A stretch of DNA of 64,000 nucleotides from Hymenobacter aerilatus (GTDB taxonomy: Bacteria; Bacteroidota; Bacteroidia; Cytophagales; Hymenobacteraceae): the NCBI RefSeq assembly GCF_022921095.1, contig NZ_CP095053.1:2088501-2152500 (forward strand). Direction: 5' to 3'. The translations under genes were made by a program, and so were the position numbers. The notes beneath the pieces are model-generated. The model saw only the letters and a list, made by a program, of their open reading frames with translations, had not been told where the DNA came from and did no database searches. Shown here one piece after another: positions 15,937 through 24,979 of the stretch. The number at the start of each line of letters is the position of its first letter. The stretch's first letter is position 1.

Positions 15937-17241
15937 CTATCTCAGCACTCTCCGCACATACTCATTTTGCAGCAACAGCAACAGTAGAAACGGCAGCAGC
16001 ACCGTACGGTAGCGGCTGAGGGTGCCCAGGTTGGGAGTCGTTAGGCCCAGCAACACGGCCAGGCCCAGGCAGTATATGGCCAGTACCAACACGAGCGCAA
16101 AGGGTAGGCGCCCGCCCCTACCCCGCCACACGGCCACGGCCGCCGTGAGCAGCAGCGTCAGCAACACCACATTCTCCAGACTCACAGCCAGGTAGTTCCA
16201 CTGAGTGCTTTCCCAAGGCCAAGGCCGTAATAACGTGTTGATGGCGGCAGCCGGGGCGTTAGTAGCGACGCTCTGCCAAGTAGGCGCCAAGTGGTCGTAC
16301 TCAATGTGCGGCTTGTGGCGCGATTGATCCAGCATGCCATAATAATTGCGCAACAGTTGGCTGCTGAATCTATTGAAGCGAAAAATTGAATTCACCTCGC
16401 TCAGCACCCAGCCGCCTCCGCACAGCAAGAGTACCACCAGGGCCACTTGCACCCCACGCTGCCGCACGCCCAACTGCTCCCCCACTCGGATAAGAGCCAG
16501 CCCCAGCAATGCAGCAAACAGCAGCACCGCGAAGAAATACCGCATCTTAAATCCGACTACCATCAGTACTATACCTCCCACCACCGACCACACACGTACA
16601 GGCTGCTGCCCATACAGCCAGCCCAGCACCAGCGCCGTCAGCCATGCTAGTGCCCCTACCAATACGCTTTCCTTGGTTATGCCCGAGGTCCAGTACAGCA
16701 CTGTGGGCCACAGCAGGAAAGCAACAGGTACTGCCAGCGCCAGCGTATCCGGAAACAGCTTTGGCACCTTCCGGACTAACTGCCAGCATCCTACCAGACA
16801 AAATACTGACAAATACACCGCATTTAGCCACACGCTCCCCAGCGAGCCCAAGTTTAATGCGGAGAGCACCTTGATGAGGAAGAACGTGTTGGAGTAGCCG
16901 TGATAGATAAGCTGCTGGCCCGCTGCATGAAACTCGTCGCCCAGCAGCGTGCCTACCCAGGCAGCGGGGGTGGCCCAGAGCTGCTCGGTGAGGGCGCGCC
17001 CCCAATAGTGAAAGTAGCGGGCGTCCTCGGTGAGCAGCATAACGGTAAGCAGCGTTATGGTCAGCTTCAACACCAGTATGGGAAGTAGCAACGGCCCTAC
17101 CCCCGGCGCCTGTTGCTCCCGGCGCACCCAGCGCCACAGCAGCCACAGCAGGCCAGTATTTAGTATAATAGCAAGTAGGAGCCTCAACGCAGCACGGGTT
17201 TGGGTTGTAGAATACGGCTGCCAATAGCACAGCGCAAGCAT
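15937..17241 (-). CDS. Polytopic membrane protein, possibly GT-C glycosyltransferase-like
   Basis: A 434-residue protein with about ten predicted membrane helices across its length (for example LLLAIILNTGLLWLLW, LLLPILVLKLTITLLTVMLL, LPFALVLVLAIYCLGLAVLL). The loop between the early helices has LTEDARYFHYWGRAL and YHGYSNTFFLIKVLSALN. The acidic first loop followed by a polytopic core resembles lipid-linked-sugar GT-C enzymes and oligosaccharide-repeat membrane proteins. That is a resemblance only. The start at 17241 overlaps the DUF2851 gene by 58 nt. A TTG at 17187, overlapping the DUF2851 stop, is an alternative start that would suit translational coupling. Confidence 0.8.
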   Translation of the reverse strand: MLALCYWQPYSTTQTRAALRLLLAIILNTGLLWLLWRWVRREQQAPGVGPLLLPILVLKLTITLLTVMLLTEDARYFHYWGRALTEQLWATPAAWVGTLLGDEFHAAGQQLIYHGYSNTFFLIKVLSALNLGSLGSVWLNAVYLSVFCLVGCWQLVRKVPKLFPDTLALAVPVAFLLWPTVLYWTSGITKESVLVGALAWLTALVLGWLYGQQPVRVWSVVGGIVLMVVGFKMRYFFAVLLFAALLGLALIRVGEQLGVRQRGVQVALVVLLLCGGGWVLSEVNSIFRFNRFSSQLLRNYYGMLDQSRHKPHIEYDHLAPTWQSVATNAPAAAINTLLRPWPWESTQWNYLAVSLENVVLLTLLLTAAVAVWRGRGGRLPFALVLVLAIYCLGLAVLLGLTTPNLGTLSRYRTVLLPFLLLLLLQNEYVRRVLR

Positions 17242-18482
17242 TGGCGCGGCTGGCAGTAGCCGTTGTGCAGCGCCAGCAAGCCCTGCGAATCGGCGGCGGT
17301 GCGGTGCTGGAAACCTAGTAGGTCGTAGGTGTCCGTAATGGCATTGCGTTCGGCGGGCAGCTGCGTGAGCAGCGTCACGGCTTGTTCTACCAGTTCGGGC
17401 TGGCCTATATGGCGGGCGTAGGCCACGCGCAGGGGCACTACCACGTTGGTTATCAGTAGATGGGCGCTGCTCCTACCCAACTGGTGCGGCACCTTGCCCG
17501 CCCTACCCGGCCGGGTGTGCCCCTGCCAATACTCCGACACCGGCGCTGCAAAGAATTGCTCCAGCGTCAGTACGTCCTGGGCCGTAAGCAAGGCATCGAA
17601 CAGTGCGGGGCGGGCGTGCAGCACAGCGGCCAGCTGGGCCAGCCGTACCGGAGGAAAGTTAGCTGGCCGCAGGCGCAGGAAATTCCAGTCGTGTGGGGCC
17701 AGGGCAGCGGCTTTCAATTGATATTTATGCACCAGGAACTCGTACTCGGCCCGCAGATCAGCCACAAACAAGTCGTGACGATTTTCGTCGTTTTCAGTTA
17801 GAAAACCAGCTTGCCCGAACAACAGCGCTTCCAGTTGGCGCCGGTCGTGGCGGTGGCGGCGCAATACCGGCAACGGCAGGGCTTTAGCAAGGCGCTGCAA
17901 AGGCTCCGTATTTTTCTTGAAGCCAAAAGCCGCCAGCAGTGCATGGTAGGCAGTGGCCTCCCAGTCGCCGCCCAGGTGCTGGTGCAGGGCTTCGAGGGTA
18001 GCGGCTTTTTGCTCTACCCGTTCCAACAACGTTCGTTCTACCATCATTACCCGCGCAATAACGGGCACTTGCGCCAAAAGAGGCGCGCAGGGTAGGGCGG
18101 GCGTCTCGGTAAGGAGTTGCTGGTAGCGGCCCAACAGCTCCGGCGCTAGGCGGCCTTCCAGCACCAGCGCGGGCACCTCGGAGCCGTTAGTGCGGCGCAC
18201 GGGCTCGTCGGCATGCAGTACCACGTGCAGAATTACCTGGTCGTACTTGAGGTCGTGCTGGTGCTGGTGGCGGTGCCAGTCGGAAGCGCGTAGGTGGATT
18301 TCTACGGCGCCGTTCCACTCTACTTCGCCCAGGTGCAGGCGGGCGTTTAAGAAATCGGGGCCGGCATCGTGATTGTGCAGGCCGGGCTTTAGTACGGTAA
18401 TGGTTTCACCATTGGTGGTACGCAAGTCGGTTTTATCGAAGTACTGGTGCTGCCAGACGTAATGGAGGAAATCTTCTTGCAT
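17184..18482 (-). CDS. DUF2851 family protein
   Basis: A 432-residue protein from ATG 18482 (MQEDFLHYVWQHQYFD). The DUF2851 N-terminus is clear: LKPGLHNHDAGPDFLNARLHL, WNGAVEIHLRASDWHRH, then YDQVILHVVLHAD, where His/Asp residues line a nuclease-like core. The C-terminus ends in a Cys-containing segment (NGYCQPRQCLRCAIG). DUF2851 is a Bacteroidota-enriched family of unknown function. The PD-(D/E)XK-like look of its N-terminal motif is my inference. The in-frame extension to 18515 adds an unlikely hydrophobic leader. It is transcribed ahead of, and overlapping with, the polytopic membrane protein gene. Confidence 0.85.
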   Translation of the reverse strand: MQEDFLHYVWQHQYFDKTDLRTTNGETITVLKPGLHNHDAGPDFLNARLHLGEVEWNGAVEIHLRASDWHRHQHQHDLKYDQVILHVVLHADEPVRRTNGSEVPALVLEGRLAPELLGRYQQLLTETPALPCAPLLAQVPVIARVMMVERTLLERVEQKAATLEALHQHLGGDWEATAYHALLAAFGFKKNTEPLQRLAKALPLPVLRRHRHDRRQLEALLFGQAGFLTENDENRHDLFVADLRAEYEFLVHKYQLKAAALAPHDWNFLRLRPANFPPVRLAQLAAVLHARPALFDALLTAQDVLTLEQFFAAPVSEYWQGHTRPGRAGKVPHQLGRSSAHLLITNVVVPLRVAYARHIGQPELVEQAVTLLTQLPAERNAITDTYDLLGFQHRTAADSQGLLALHNGYCQPRQCLRCAIGSRILQPKPVLR

Positions 18483-18535
18483 AGCAAGTATAAAAGCACG
18501 TGGATAACTAGGCAATGTCTATTCTCCCTGTTAGC

Positions 18536-18649
18536 CCTGAGCATGTGGCGCACCAAGCCAGGGGCCAAGGATGCTCTCACGCTGGAATGACAGACGTAAC
18601 AACAACTTATTTTACGGGCAGCAGGTCCTTCGCAAGCTCAGGATGACAG
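18536..18649. repeat. Degenerate dispersed palindrome, family A with GAGCATGTGGCGCA arm
   Basis: The right arm GCAGGTCCTTCGCAAGCTCAGGATGACAG is intact. The left arm reads CCTGAGCATGTGGCGCA.., a different arm word that also occurs, inverted, in the copy at 30101. Confidence 0.65.
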
Positions 18650-18675
18650 ATGATTTTTAAGATTACTCCCAAAGC

Positions 18676-18712
18676 AAAAACCGGCCCGCCTCCTGTGGGA
18701 AGCGGGCCGGCC
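18676..18712 (-). terminator. Terminator downstream of lolA
   Basis: 9-bp GC stem CCGGCCCGC/GCGGGCCGG (18681-18689, 18702-18710). On the - strand it is followed by TTTTTG. Confidence 0.8.
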
Positions 18713-18734
18713 AAAACGGCAGCGTGGCTGTCAA

Positions 18735-19379
18735 TTAACGCAGATCTACCACTTTCACGCCTTTATACTTCGATTTATCGAAGTTGAAGGTAGTGGCGTC
18801 TACCGGCGGGTTGGGCTGAAACTGCTTGATAGTGTAGGTATAGCGGTTGCCGTTCTTCTTGAACATCTGCCAGCTTTTCACCGATTTATCGGCCTTTCCT
18901 ACCTTGATGCGCACTTTATACACAGCATTGGAGCGGTCTTCCGGCGACAAATCGATGATGTCGATAGCCTGGCCGCCTTCTTTGGCTTCCTGCACGTAGG
19001 TGTACTTATACCCCTTCTTATATAAAGTAAATATTTGAGAAGGAGACACTTCCTGATCATCCGGGTCGTAGTCGGAGATGTTCACCTCGTTTTCCGACTT
19101 CAAGTAGGTCCACATGGTCTGGCCATTGTTGATGACCTCTTGGCCATTCACTTTCAGCCGGAACTTAGGGCCACTCACAATGATGTCGCCGGTGATATTT
19201 TCCTTCACCTTGGCCTTATCATTTTCCAAGGTTTGCGTGAAGTTAGCCCGGAATGCTTTCATCGCCTGATACTTAGCACTCATATCATCGAGAATCTTAC
19301 CGGCCTTGGGGTCCTGCTGCGCCGATGCGGCTTGTATGAACGAAGCAGACAGCGCGAGCAGAGCGAGAAATTTTTTCAT
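18735..19379 (-). CDS. lolA: LolA-like outer-membrane lipoprotein carrier protein
   Basis: A 214-residue periplasmic protein with a signal peptide (MKKFLALLALSASFIQAASA, cleavage about residue 20). It has the LolA fold signatures: KAGKILDDMSAKYQAMKAFRANFTQ, the GPKFRLKVNGQEVINNGQTMWTY beta-sheet, then VYKVRIKVGKADKSVKSWQMF and a final NPPVDATTFNFDKSKY. LolA ferries lipoproteins from the inner-membrane LolCDE complex to the outer membrane. It sits just downstream of ftsK on the same strand with a 114-nt gap. The ftsK-lolA order is common in Bacteroidota, which supports the call. Confidence 0.9.
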   Translation of the reverse strand: MKKFLALLALSASFIQAASAQQDPKAGKILDDMSAKYQAMKAFRANFTQTLENDKAKVKENITGDIIVSGPKFRLKVNGQEVINNGQTMWTYLKSENEVNISDYDPDDQEVSPSQIFTLYKKGYKYTYVQEAKEGGQAIDIIDLSPEDRSNAVYKVRIKVGKADKSVKSWQMFKKNGNRYTYTIKQFQPNPPVDATTFNFDKSKYKGVKVVDLR

Positions 19380-19493
19380 TGCAGAAATTGGTGTAGCGAG
19401 CTTGAGTAGTAGAGCGAAGTGCTCTGCGAAAGTTTAAACGAAGAAAACTAAAAGTAGAACAACGCTAAGCTCTAATTTTCTCCTGGCTAAGTT

Positions 19494-22442
19494 CTATTTC
19501 TGCATCGTGTTCAACAACTGTTCCAAACTGTACTCATCGGGGATGAGCACTTCGCGGGCTTTGCTACCCTCAAACGGCCCTACAATGCCGGCGTGCTCCA
19601 GCTGGTCGATGAGGCGGCCGGCACGGTTGTAGCCCAGCTTCAGCTTGCGCTGAATGAGCGAGGTGCTACCCTGCTGATGAGTTACGATCACGCGGGCGGC
19701 TTCCTCAAACATCGAGTCGCGGTCGGCGGGGTCAAAGTCCTCGCCGCCGTTGCCACCACCGTCTTCGCCGGCTACCTCAGGCAGCTGGTAGGCGTCGGGG
19801 TAGCCCTGCTGCTCGCCCACAAAGTCGCAGAGGCGGTCTACCTCCGGCGTGTCGATGAAGGCGCACTGCACCCGGATGATATCGGAGCCCTGCGAAATCA
19901 GCATGTCACCCTGCCCCACCAATTGGTCGGCACCGCCGGCGTCGAGGATGGTGCGTGAGTCGATTTTGCTGGTCACTTTAAAGCTGATGCGGCACGGAAA
20001 GTTGGCCTTGATGATACCCGTAATCACGTTCACCGACGGGCGCTGGGTGGCCACAATCAAGTGAATACCAATGGCGCGGGCCAGCTGGGCCAGGCGGGCA
20101 ATGGGCGTTTCCACTTCCTTGCCAGCCGTCATCATCAGGTCGGCCAGTTCGTCAATCACCAGCACAATGAAGGGCATGTAGCGGTGGCCCTTTTTGGGGT
20201 TGAGGCGACGCTCCACAAACTTGCGGTTGTACTCCTTCAGGTTGCGGCAGCCGGCGTCTTTAAGCAAGTCGTAGCGCCGGTCCATCTCCATACACAAGGA
20301 GTTGAGCGTGTTCACCACCTTTTTAGTGTCGGTGATGATGGCTTCCTCGGTGTCGGGCAGCTTGGCCAGGAAGTGACGCTCAATCTTGTTGAAGATGCTT
20401 AGTTCTACCTTCTTGGGGTCGACCAGTACAAACTTCAGCTCCGAGGGGTGACGCTTGTAGAGCAGCGAGGCTAGTATCACGTTCAGGCCCACCGACTTAC
20501 CCTGACCGGTAGCCCCGGCCATCAGCAAGTGAGGCATTTTGGCCAGATCGACCACGAATACCTCGTTGGTGATGGTGCGGCCGAAGGAAATCGGCAGGTC
20601 CATTTCGGTGTTGATGAACTTGTCGGTGGCGAAGACCGAACGGATGCTCACCATCTCCTTCTTCGTGTTTGGCACCTCAATACCGATAGTACCCTTACCC
20701 GGAATAGGCGCGATGATACGAATACCTAACGCGGCCAGGCTCAGAGCAATATCATCTTCCAGGCTCTTGATTTTGGAGATGCGCACGCCCGCATCCGGCA
20801 CAATCTCATAGAGCGTAACGGTAGGCCCAATGGTGGCCTTGATGCTGGCGATGTTGATGCCGTAGTGCCCCAGCGTTTCCACGATGCGGTCCTTGTTGGC
20901 CTCCAATTCCTCTTTGGATACTTGAGCTTTGGGGGCGCCATAGTCGTTGAGCAGCTCCAGGGTAGGGTACTGGTAGCGAGGTAGGTCGAGGGTAGGATCG
21001 TAGTTGACGGCGGGCATGGCCTCGGCGTCCTCGTCTTCCTCGGCAATAACGGCCATGTCGGCGCCGGCCGAAGGGTCTAGCTCGCCGGTCTTATCCTCAA
21101 TTTCGAAGGGTGCTTCGGGCTTGGCAGGCTCTACGGTCAGCGGCAGTGCCGAGGCCGTGGCAGCTGGCAGCGGCGTAGTATCGTCAGCCAAGTCGGCGAG
21201 GGAAAGCGGGGTTGGCACACGCGATGCGGACGTAGCAGTAGATGCTACTTCAGGCTCAGCAGTGGGCATCTCGAAGGAGAAGCTGGGGCCGCTGGCGGCA
21301 GCTTTAGCCGCCACGGCACCCGCGTCAGCCACGGTAGCCGCCGCTCCGGCGGAGGCAGCAACTGCCGGCGCCGCAACGGCCGCCGGTGCCACACTCAGGG
21401 CCACGGCACCACCGGCCACGGCACCCGTACGCACCACTTCTGGCTCGGTGGGTACGGGGGTAGCAGCCACTGGGCGACGGTCGTGCAGGGTGATGTTCAG
21501 AGCATCATCCTCTTCATCTTCATCAGGCTCCAAGGTGTTATCTTCCTCCATCTCTTCCGAAGCAGCCGGCGAGAAGCGCGCCGTATTTCCGGCACGATTG
21601 GTCGCAGTAGTCGGCGTAGCCACAGCAGGAGAAGAAACAGCTTCCTCCTCTCCTACCCCCCGGCTCAGGCCCAGGGTAGTCACGTTGAAGAAGAACACCA
21701 CGAAGGAAATCAGCAGGAAAGCCAGCAACAGCACCGTGCCCCAGCCAATAAGACTGCTCAGCCACAACGCGGCCTCGTAACCTACTCCGCCGCTCAGAAA
21801 ATCGAGGCGATGTGCCAGGTTGGGGTCGGCGTCGGGAGCCTGCATGCTGAGCACCACGTAGCCTAGCAACACACTCAGCCACAACATACTAAACAAGCTC
21901 AACGCCAGTACGTAGCTCACCGACACATCGGCCCGGCGAAACACAATTTTATAGCCCAGAAAGAACACCACTGGAATAACGGCAAACGCCGCCACGCCAA
22001 AGCCTTTGTAGATTAGAAGTTGCGCGGCCCAAGCTCCTACCAGTCCCAGCAGGTTGCTGGACTCCTGCCCGGCTTCTTTCACCGGGGTGTTGGCCAGGTT
22101 CTCTACCACACTTTGGTCGGCGTGCCCCGTGAACAGGAACGACACAAAGGCAATGGTGAGGTAGATGGAGCTGAGCAGGAAGAAAAAGCCCAGAAATAGC
22201 TGAAAACGCCGGTCGCGCAGGAAACTAAACAGCCCGCCCAGACGCACGGAGGGTAGGCGCAGGGGCGGGCGGGCAGCGCGGGGCGCAACCTTCGGCTTTT
22301 CCTTGTTGCGCGGCTCGCGCCGGGGCTGCTCGCGGGCGGGGGCTGCCTCCTCAGCCACGGGGGTCGCCGCTCGTGTCGGGCGCGGCTCGTTGGCACGGGA
22401 AGCGGGGGCAGTATTCGTTTGCTTATATGTATTCTTCGCCAT
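19494..22442 (-). CDS. ftsK: DNA translocase FtsK/SpoIIIE
   Basis: A 982-residue translocase. The N-terminus is basic and disordered (1-75). Four or five membrane helices follow (about 78-270), then a long Ala/Pro/Thr/Glu-rich linker (about 270-480). The alpha/beta motor domain has Walker A GATGQGKS (about 642-650) and Walker B VLVIDELADLMM. The C-terminal winged-helix gamma domain (about 905-975, STSLIQRKLKLGYNRAGRLIDQLE) recognises orienting sequences and contacts XerD. It pumps chromosome DNA through the septum and activates dimer resolution. Its partner recombinase xerD lies 4 kb upstream in this window. The linker is a frequent site of in-frame length variation and is low-complexity here. 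Confidence 0.96.
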   Translation of the reverse strand: MAKNTYKQTNTAPASRANEPRPTRAATPVAEEAAPAREQPRREPRNKEKPKVAPRAARPPLRLPSVRLGGLFSFLRDRRFQLFLGFFFLLSSIYLTIAFVSFLFTGHADQSVVENLANTPVKEAGQESSNLLGLVGAWAAQLLIYKGFGVAAFAVIPVVFFLGYKIVFRRADVSVSYVLALSLFSMLWLSVLLGYVVLSMQAPDADPNLAHRLDFLSGGVGYEAALWLSSLIGWGTVLLLAFLLISFVVFFFNVTTLGLSRGVGEEEAVSSPAVATPTTATNRAGNTARFSPAASEEMEEDNTLEPDEDEEDDALNITLHDRRPVAATPVPTEPEVVRTGAVAGGAVALSVAPAAVAAPAVAASAGAAATVADAGAVAAKAAASGPSFSFEMPTAEPEVASTATSASRVPTPLSLADLADDTTPLPAATASALPLTVEPAKPEAPFEIEDKTGELDPSAGADMAVIAEEDEDAEAMPAVNYDPTLDLPRYQYPTLELLNDYGAPKAQVSKEELEANKDRIVETLGHYGINIASIKATIGPTVTLYEIVPDAGVRISKIKSLEDDIALSLAALGIRIIAPIPGKGTIGIEVPNTKKEMVSIRSVFATDKFINTEMDLPISFGRTITNEVFVVDLAKMPHLLMAGATGQGKSVGLNVILASLLYKRHPSELKFVLVDPKKVELSIFNKIERHFLAKLPDTEEAIITDTKKVVNTLNSLCMEMDRRYDLLKDAGCRNLKEYNRKFVERRLNPKKGHRYMPFIVLVIDELADLMMTAGKEVETPIARLAQLARAIGIHLIVATQRPSVNVITGIIKANFPCRISFKVTSKIDSRTILDAGGADQLVGQGDMLISQGSDIIRVQCAFIDTPEVDRLCDFVGEQQGYPDAYQLPEVAGEDGGGNGGEDFDPADRDSMFEEAARVIVTHQQGSTSLIQRKLKLGYNRAGRLIDQLEHAGIVGPFEGSKAREVLIPDEYSLEQLLNTMQK

Positions 22443-22463
22443 TCTGTTATCTCACCAAAAAGC

Positions 22464-22471
22464 CAAATCTA
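22464..22471 (-). promoter_or_regulatory. -7 promoter element (TAGATTTG) for ftsK
   Basis: CAAATCTA on the + strand is TAGATTTG on the - strand, matching TAnnTTTG 22 nt upstream of the ftsK start. Confidence 0.55.
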
Positions 22472-22572
22472 GCAAATTCGAGGGGGAAACCGGGGAGTGA
22501 AACCGTAAAACGGTGACGGAGTGAAGTTACTATTTTCGCGCCCCGATTTGTTTGTAAATTCTTTCCCGCGTC

Positions 22573-24291
22573 TCACTTCGCTACCTCGTACACGAACAGT
22601 TTCCAGTAAGCTGCCGCATCGGCCTGCACGGCCAGCAGGCGCAGGCCACTCTCCTGCGGCCGGGCCAGCCTCGCAGCCGACAGCACAAAGCGCCCCCCCA
22701 ACTGGCGAAACGCCGCGGCATCGAAAGCCCAGTGTTGCACCACGCGGCGCGAAGTAGCGCCTACCCGAAAGTTTCTGCCAAGCTCGGCTGAGAACAGGTA
22801 GCAACGGTTGCCCCAAGCATCGAAGTAAGCGCGTAGCGCAGGGTCCTTGGCCAGCTCTCCGGCAATGAGGGGCCGAAACCGGCGCTTGTAACGCAGGGGG
22901 TAATTGTTCTGGTAGCTGTCGAGGGTATAGAAACCGTTGAGCTGGGCCACGCCAGGCGGTAGGCCCAGGCAGGCTACCCGGTAGGCGGGCGGCTCCTGGC
23001 CGGTGCGCTCGTGCAGCAAGGCCCGCACGCGCGCAAACAGCCGAGGTGCTACGTAGGCGGCATAGTCGGGGTCGGTGGCGGGGGCGGCGCCTGCCAAGTG
23101 ACGCAGGTTAGTGGTCCACTCGGTGTTCATGGCTAGGCCTACTATGAGCTGCGCTGCCACTAGCCCTATCCGCAAACGGCCGGGGGGTAGGGCGCGCAGG
23201 CAGAGCAGCAGCACCACAAACCAGAGCAACGGCGTCAGGAAGTGAAACCGACTTACGTTGAACGTGCGCAGCAGCAGCAGTTGGTCTTGCAACGCTGTAA
23301 GCAACTGCGGGTAGAAGCCACAAAAAGCGGCCACCAATACCAGCACCACACTCAGCGGCAGCAACTGCCGGCCAAGCTGCCGACGTGCCGTTGGCTGGCT
23401 CCGGGCCAGCGCCACCGCTACTGCCACCAGCATCACCCCTCGGAAAAACAAGCTGGCGTGGTACTGCCCGAGCAGCAGGTAACGCAAGGCGCTTTTTAGG
23501 CCACTTAGTAATCCCATGGGCGCCAGCTGGCTGATATCAAACTCCACTCTATGCGACACAAACTGCTTGGCTATCAACAGGGAATAGAACAGCGGAAACT
23601 CCACTATCAGGTAGCTTAGCAGCAACAGCCCAGCGCCCATTAGCACCCCGCCCAGGTAGGCGCGGCGGCCGTGCCACCAGTCCCACGCCAGCAGCCCCCC
23701 GATACCCACCAGCAGAAACGGCCCCACGTACACGAAAATCGACCACAGCGGAAACGTGGCCAGCAGCAACCAGCTTACACCTCGCTGCCTACCCTCCCGC
23801 AGGTTCAAGATGGCCCATAGCACCCAGGGCTGCCCCACCACCGACAGCCCATAGATAGTGTAGAGCGGCAGCGTAGCCCAGGCCAGGGCTAGCAGTGCTG
23901 CCAGGATAGCGTCGGGAGGGTGGCGTAGCCAGTGCGTGCGGGCCAGTGCGTAGAAGCCCAGCAGCGCCACCACACGCACCAGCAGTGCGTGCAGCAGGTA
24001 GGCTGGCAACGGGGGTAGCCAGGCAAACAGCCACATGGTCACGCTCAGGCCAGGGCGCAGGGCGTTGCGCGGCAGGCCATCCATCAGAGGTGGAACCACG
24101 GCGGTAGGGCGGTAGTCCAGCAGTACGTCGTGGCGGGGCAGCAGGTAGGGCGCTACCAGTTCCGAGTCGAGGTTGTCATCGATGGTCAGGTAGGCGTGCT
24201 CGCCCAGTAGCCACGTGGGCACCAGCAGCACCAGCAACACCAGCAGCGCCCAGCGCAAAGGAGTACTAGAAAAGCGAAAAAAAGCGGGCAT
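22573..24291 (-). CDS. Large polytopic membrane protein, function unknown (GT-C-like)
   Basis: A 572-residue protein. An N-terminal membrane anchor (WALLVLLVLLVPTWLL) is followed by a polar loop with YLTIDDNLDSELVAPYLL, then about ten further helices, and a soluble C-terminal domain of about 170 residues (about 395-572). The acidic Asp-Asp pair after the first helix and the helix pattern resemble GT-C mannosyl- or arabinosyltransferases (DUF6044/YkoS-like). This is inferred from topology only. The C-terminal domain contains LPPGVAQLNGFYTLDSYQNNYP, which could bind a glycan or lipid-linked donor. It is upstream of ftsK on the same strand with its own promoter. Confidence 0.78.
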   Translation of the reverse strand: MPAFFRFSSTPLRWALLVLLVLLVPTWLLGEHAYLTIDDNLDSELVAPYLLPRHDVLLDYRPTAVVPPLMDGLPRNALRPGLSVTMWLFAWLPPLPAYLLHALLVRVVALLGFYALARTHWLRHPPDAILAALLALAWATLPLYTIYGLSVVGQPWVLWAILNLREGRQRGVSWLLLATFPLWSIFVYVGPFLLVGIGGLLAWDWWHGRRAYLGGVLMGAGLLLLSYLIVEFPLFYSLLIAKQFVSHRVEFDISQLAPMGLLSGLKSALRYLLLGQYHASLFFRGVMLVAVAVALARSQPTARRQLGRQLLPLSVVLVLVAAFCGFYPQLLTALQDQLLLLRTFNVSRFHFLTPLLWFVVLLLCLRALPPGRLRIGLVAAQLIVGLAMNTEWTTNLRHLAGAAPATDPDYAAYVAPRLFARVRALLHERTGQEPPAYRVACLGLPPGVAQLNGFYTLDSYQNNYPLRYKRRFRPLIAGELAKDPALRAYFDAWGNRCYLFSAELGRNFRVGATSRRVVQHWAFDAAAFRQLGGRFVLSAARLARPQESGLRLLAVQADAAAYWKLFVYEVAK

Positions 24292-24314
24292 AGCACAGAA
24301 ACCAGACAGAAAAA

Positions 24315-24322
24315 CAAAAGTA
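24315..24322 (-). promoter_or_regulatory. -7 promoter element (TACTTTTG) for the polytopic membrane protein gene
   Basis: CAAAAGTA on the + strand, exact TAnnTTTG on the - strand, 24 nt upstream of the start at 24291. Confidence 0.65.
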
Positions 24323-24360
24323 TCCTGCGCCGGTCGTATTTCCTGTCCAGGTTGTTATTC

Positions 24361-24385
24361 GTGCGAAATCTACCCAGTTTCGCAC
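24361..24385 (+). promoter_or_regulatory. Small hairpin upstream of the 24428 gene
   Basis: GTGCGAAA and TTTCGCAC (8-bp arms, 9-nt loop) lie about 43 nt before the ATG at 24428, between divergent genes. It could be an operator or a leader hairpin. Confidence 0.4.
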
Positions 24386-24427
24386 ATTCAATTTGTTACA
24401 ATTATTTCCGGTTCCCGCTTTTTTACC

Positions 24428-24841
24428 ATGCTTTTAAATTCCGCTAGCGACCCCACCGACGGCAGCTCCTGTATCCTTGTATATGATGAGGATAACCACT
24501 GGCTGCGTGCCACCTGGAAGGGGTTTGTAGACAAGGGCGAAGCCACTAGAGGGGCTGATCATTACTTGATTTCCATGCGAGACGTCAATTGCCCTTACCT
24601 GTTAAATGACAACAGCCAGCTGGTGGGGCCGTGGTTTGATTCGATTGAGTGGTTGCAGCGAATATGGGGGCCCCAGGCCAATCGGCTTGGTCTACGCTAC
24701 GTAGCCCACGTAACGCACCGGCTGCGCAGTGAGCTGGCAGTGCTGGACAAGCATCATCCCTTTCAGGGTCAGTTTGAAGTACAGCTTTTTGAAACCGTAG
24801 CCGCCGCTGAAGATTGGCTGCGCGCTTGCCAGAAACGGTGA
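24428..24841 (+). CDS. Hypothetical protein resembling STAS/SpoIIAA-like domain
   Basis: A 137-residue soluble protein from ATG 24428 (MLLNSASDPT). The order of predicted elements fits the SpoIIAA/STAS-like proteins common in Hymenobacter: strand ILVYDEDNHWLRATWKGFVDKGE, helix, CPYLLNDNSQLVGPWFDSIEWL, then GLRYVAHVTHRLRSELAVLDKH and VQLFETVAAAEDWLRAC. The central LLNDN.. followed by W.DSIEW is the recognisable part. The longer frame to 24215 was rejected because it would cross the upstream hairpin and the divergent gene. Function unknown; possibly a signalling or stress-response scaffold. Confidence 0.7.
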   Translation: MLLNSASDPTDGSSCILVYDEDNHWLRATWKGFVDKGEATRGADHYLISMRDVNCPYLLNDNSQLVGPWFDSIEWLQRIWGPQANRLGLRYVAHVTHRLRSELAVLDKHHPFQGQFEVQLFETVAAAEDWLRACQKR

Positions 24842-24894
24842 GATGGTGAGTTTGTGGAGCAAAAAGCGGGTGTCATCCGCTTCTTGCTTCGTAA

Positions 24895-24935
24895 CTGATG
24901 CTGTTGCCAATACCTGCCTGCTCGGCCAGGGCTTT
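24895..24935 (+). repeat. 41-bp direct repeat of an internal xerD segment
   Basis: Bases 24895-24935 match 26560-26600 (inside xerD) at 39 of 41 positions in the same orientation. Homology stops abruptly on both sides. This copy is intergenic, next to the end of the ferric-reductase-like gene. Confidence 0.85.
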
Positions 24936-24979
24936 ACTGGTGAAGAAGGAATAGGCTCCTCACCAGGCATCAGTATGCG

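Noticed and set aside
21004-21780. 258-residue + strand frame opposite the ftsK linker
   Set aside because: It mirrors the Ala/Pro/Thr-rich linker of ftsK and is composed of Ser/Ala/Thr runs; no independent start context.
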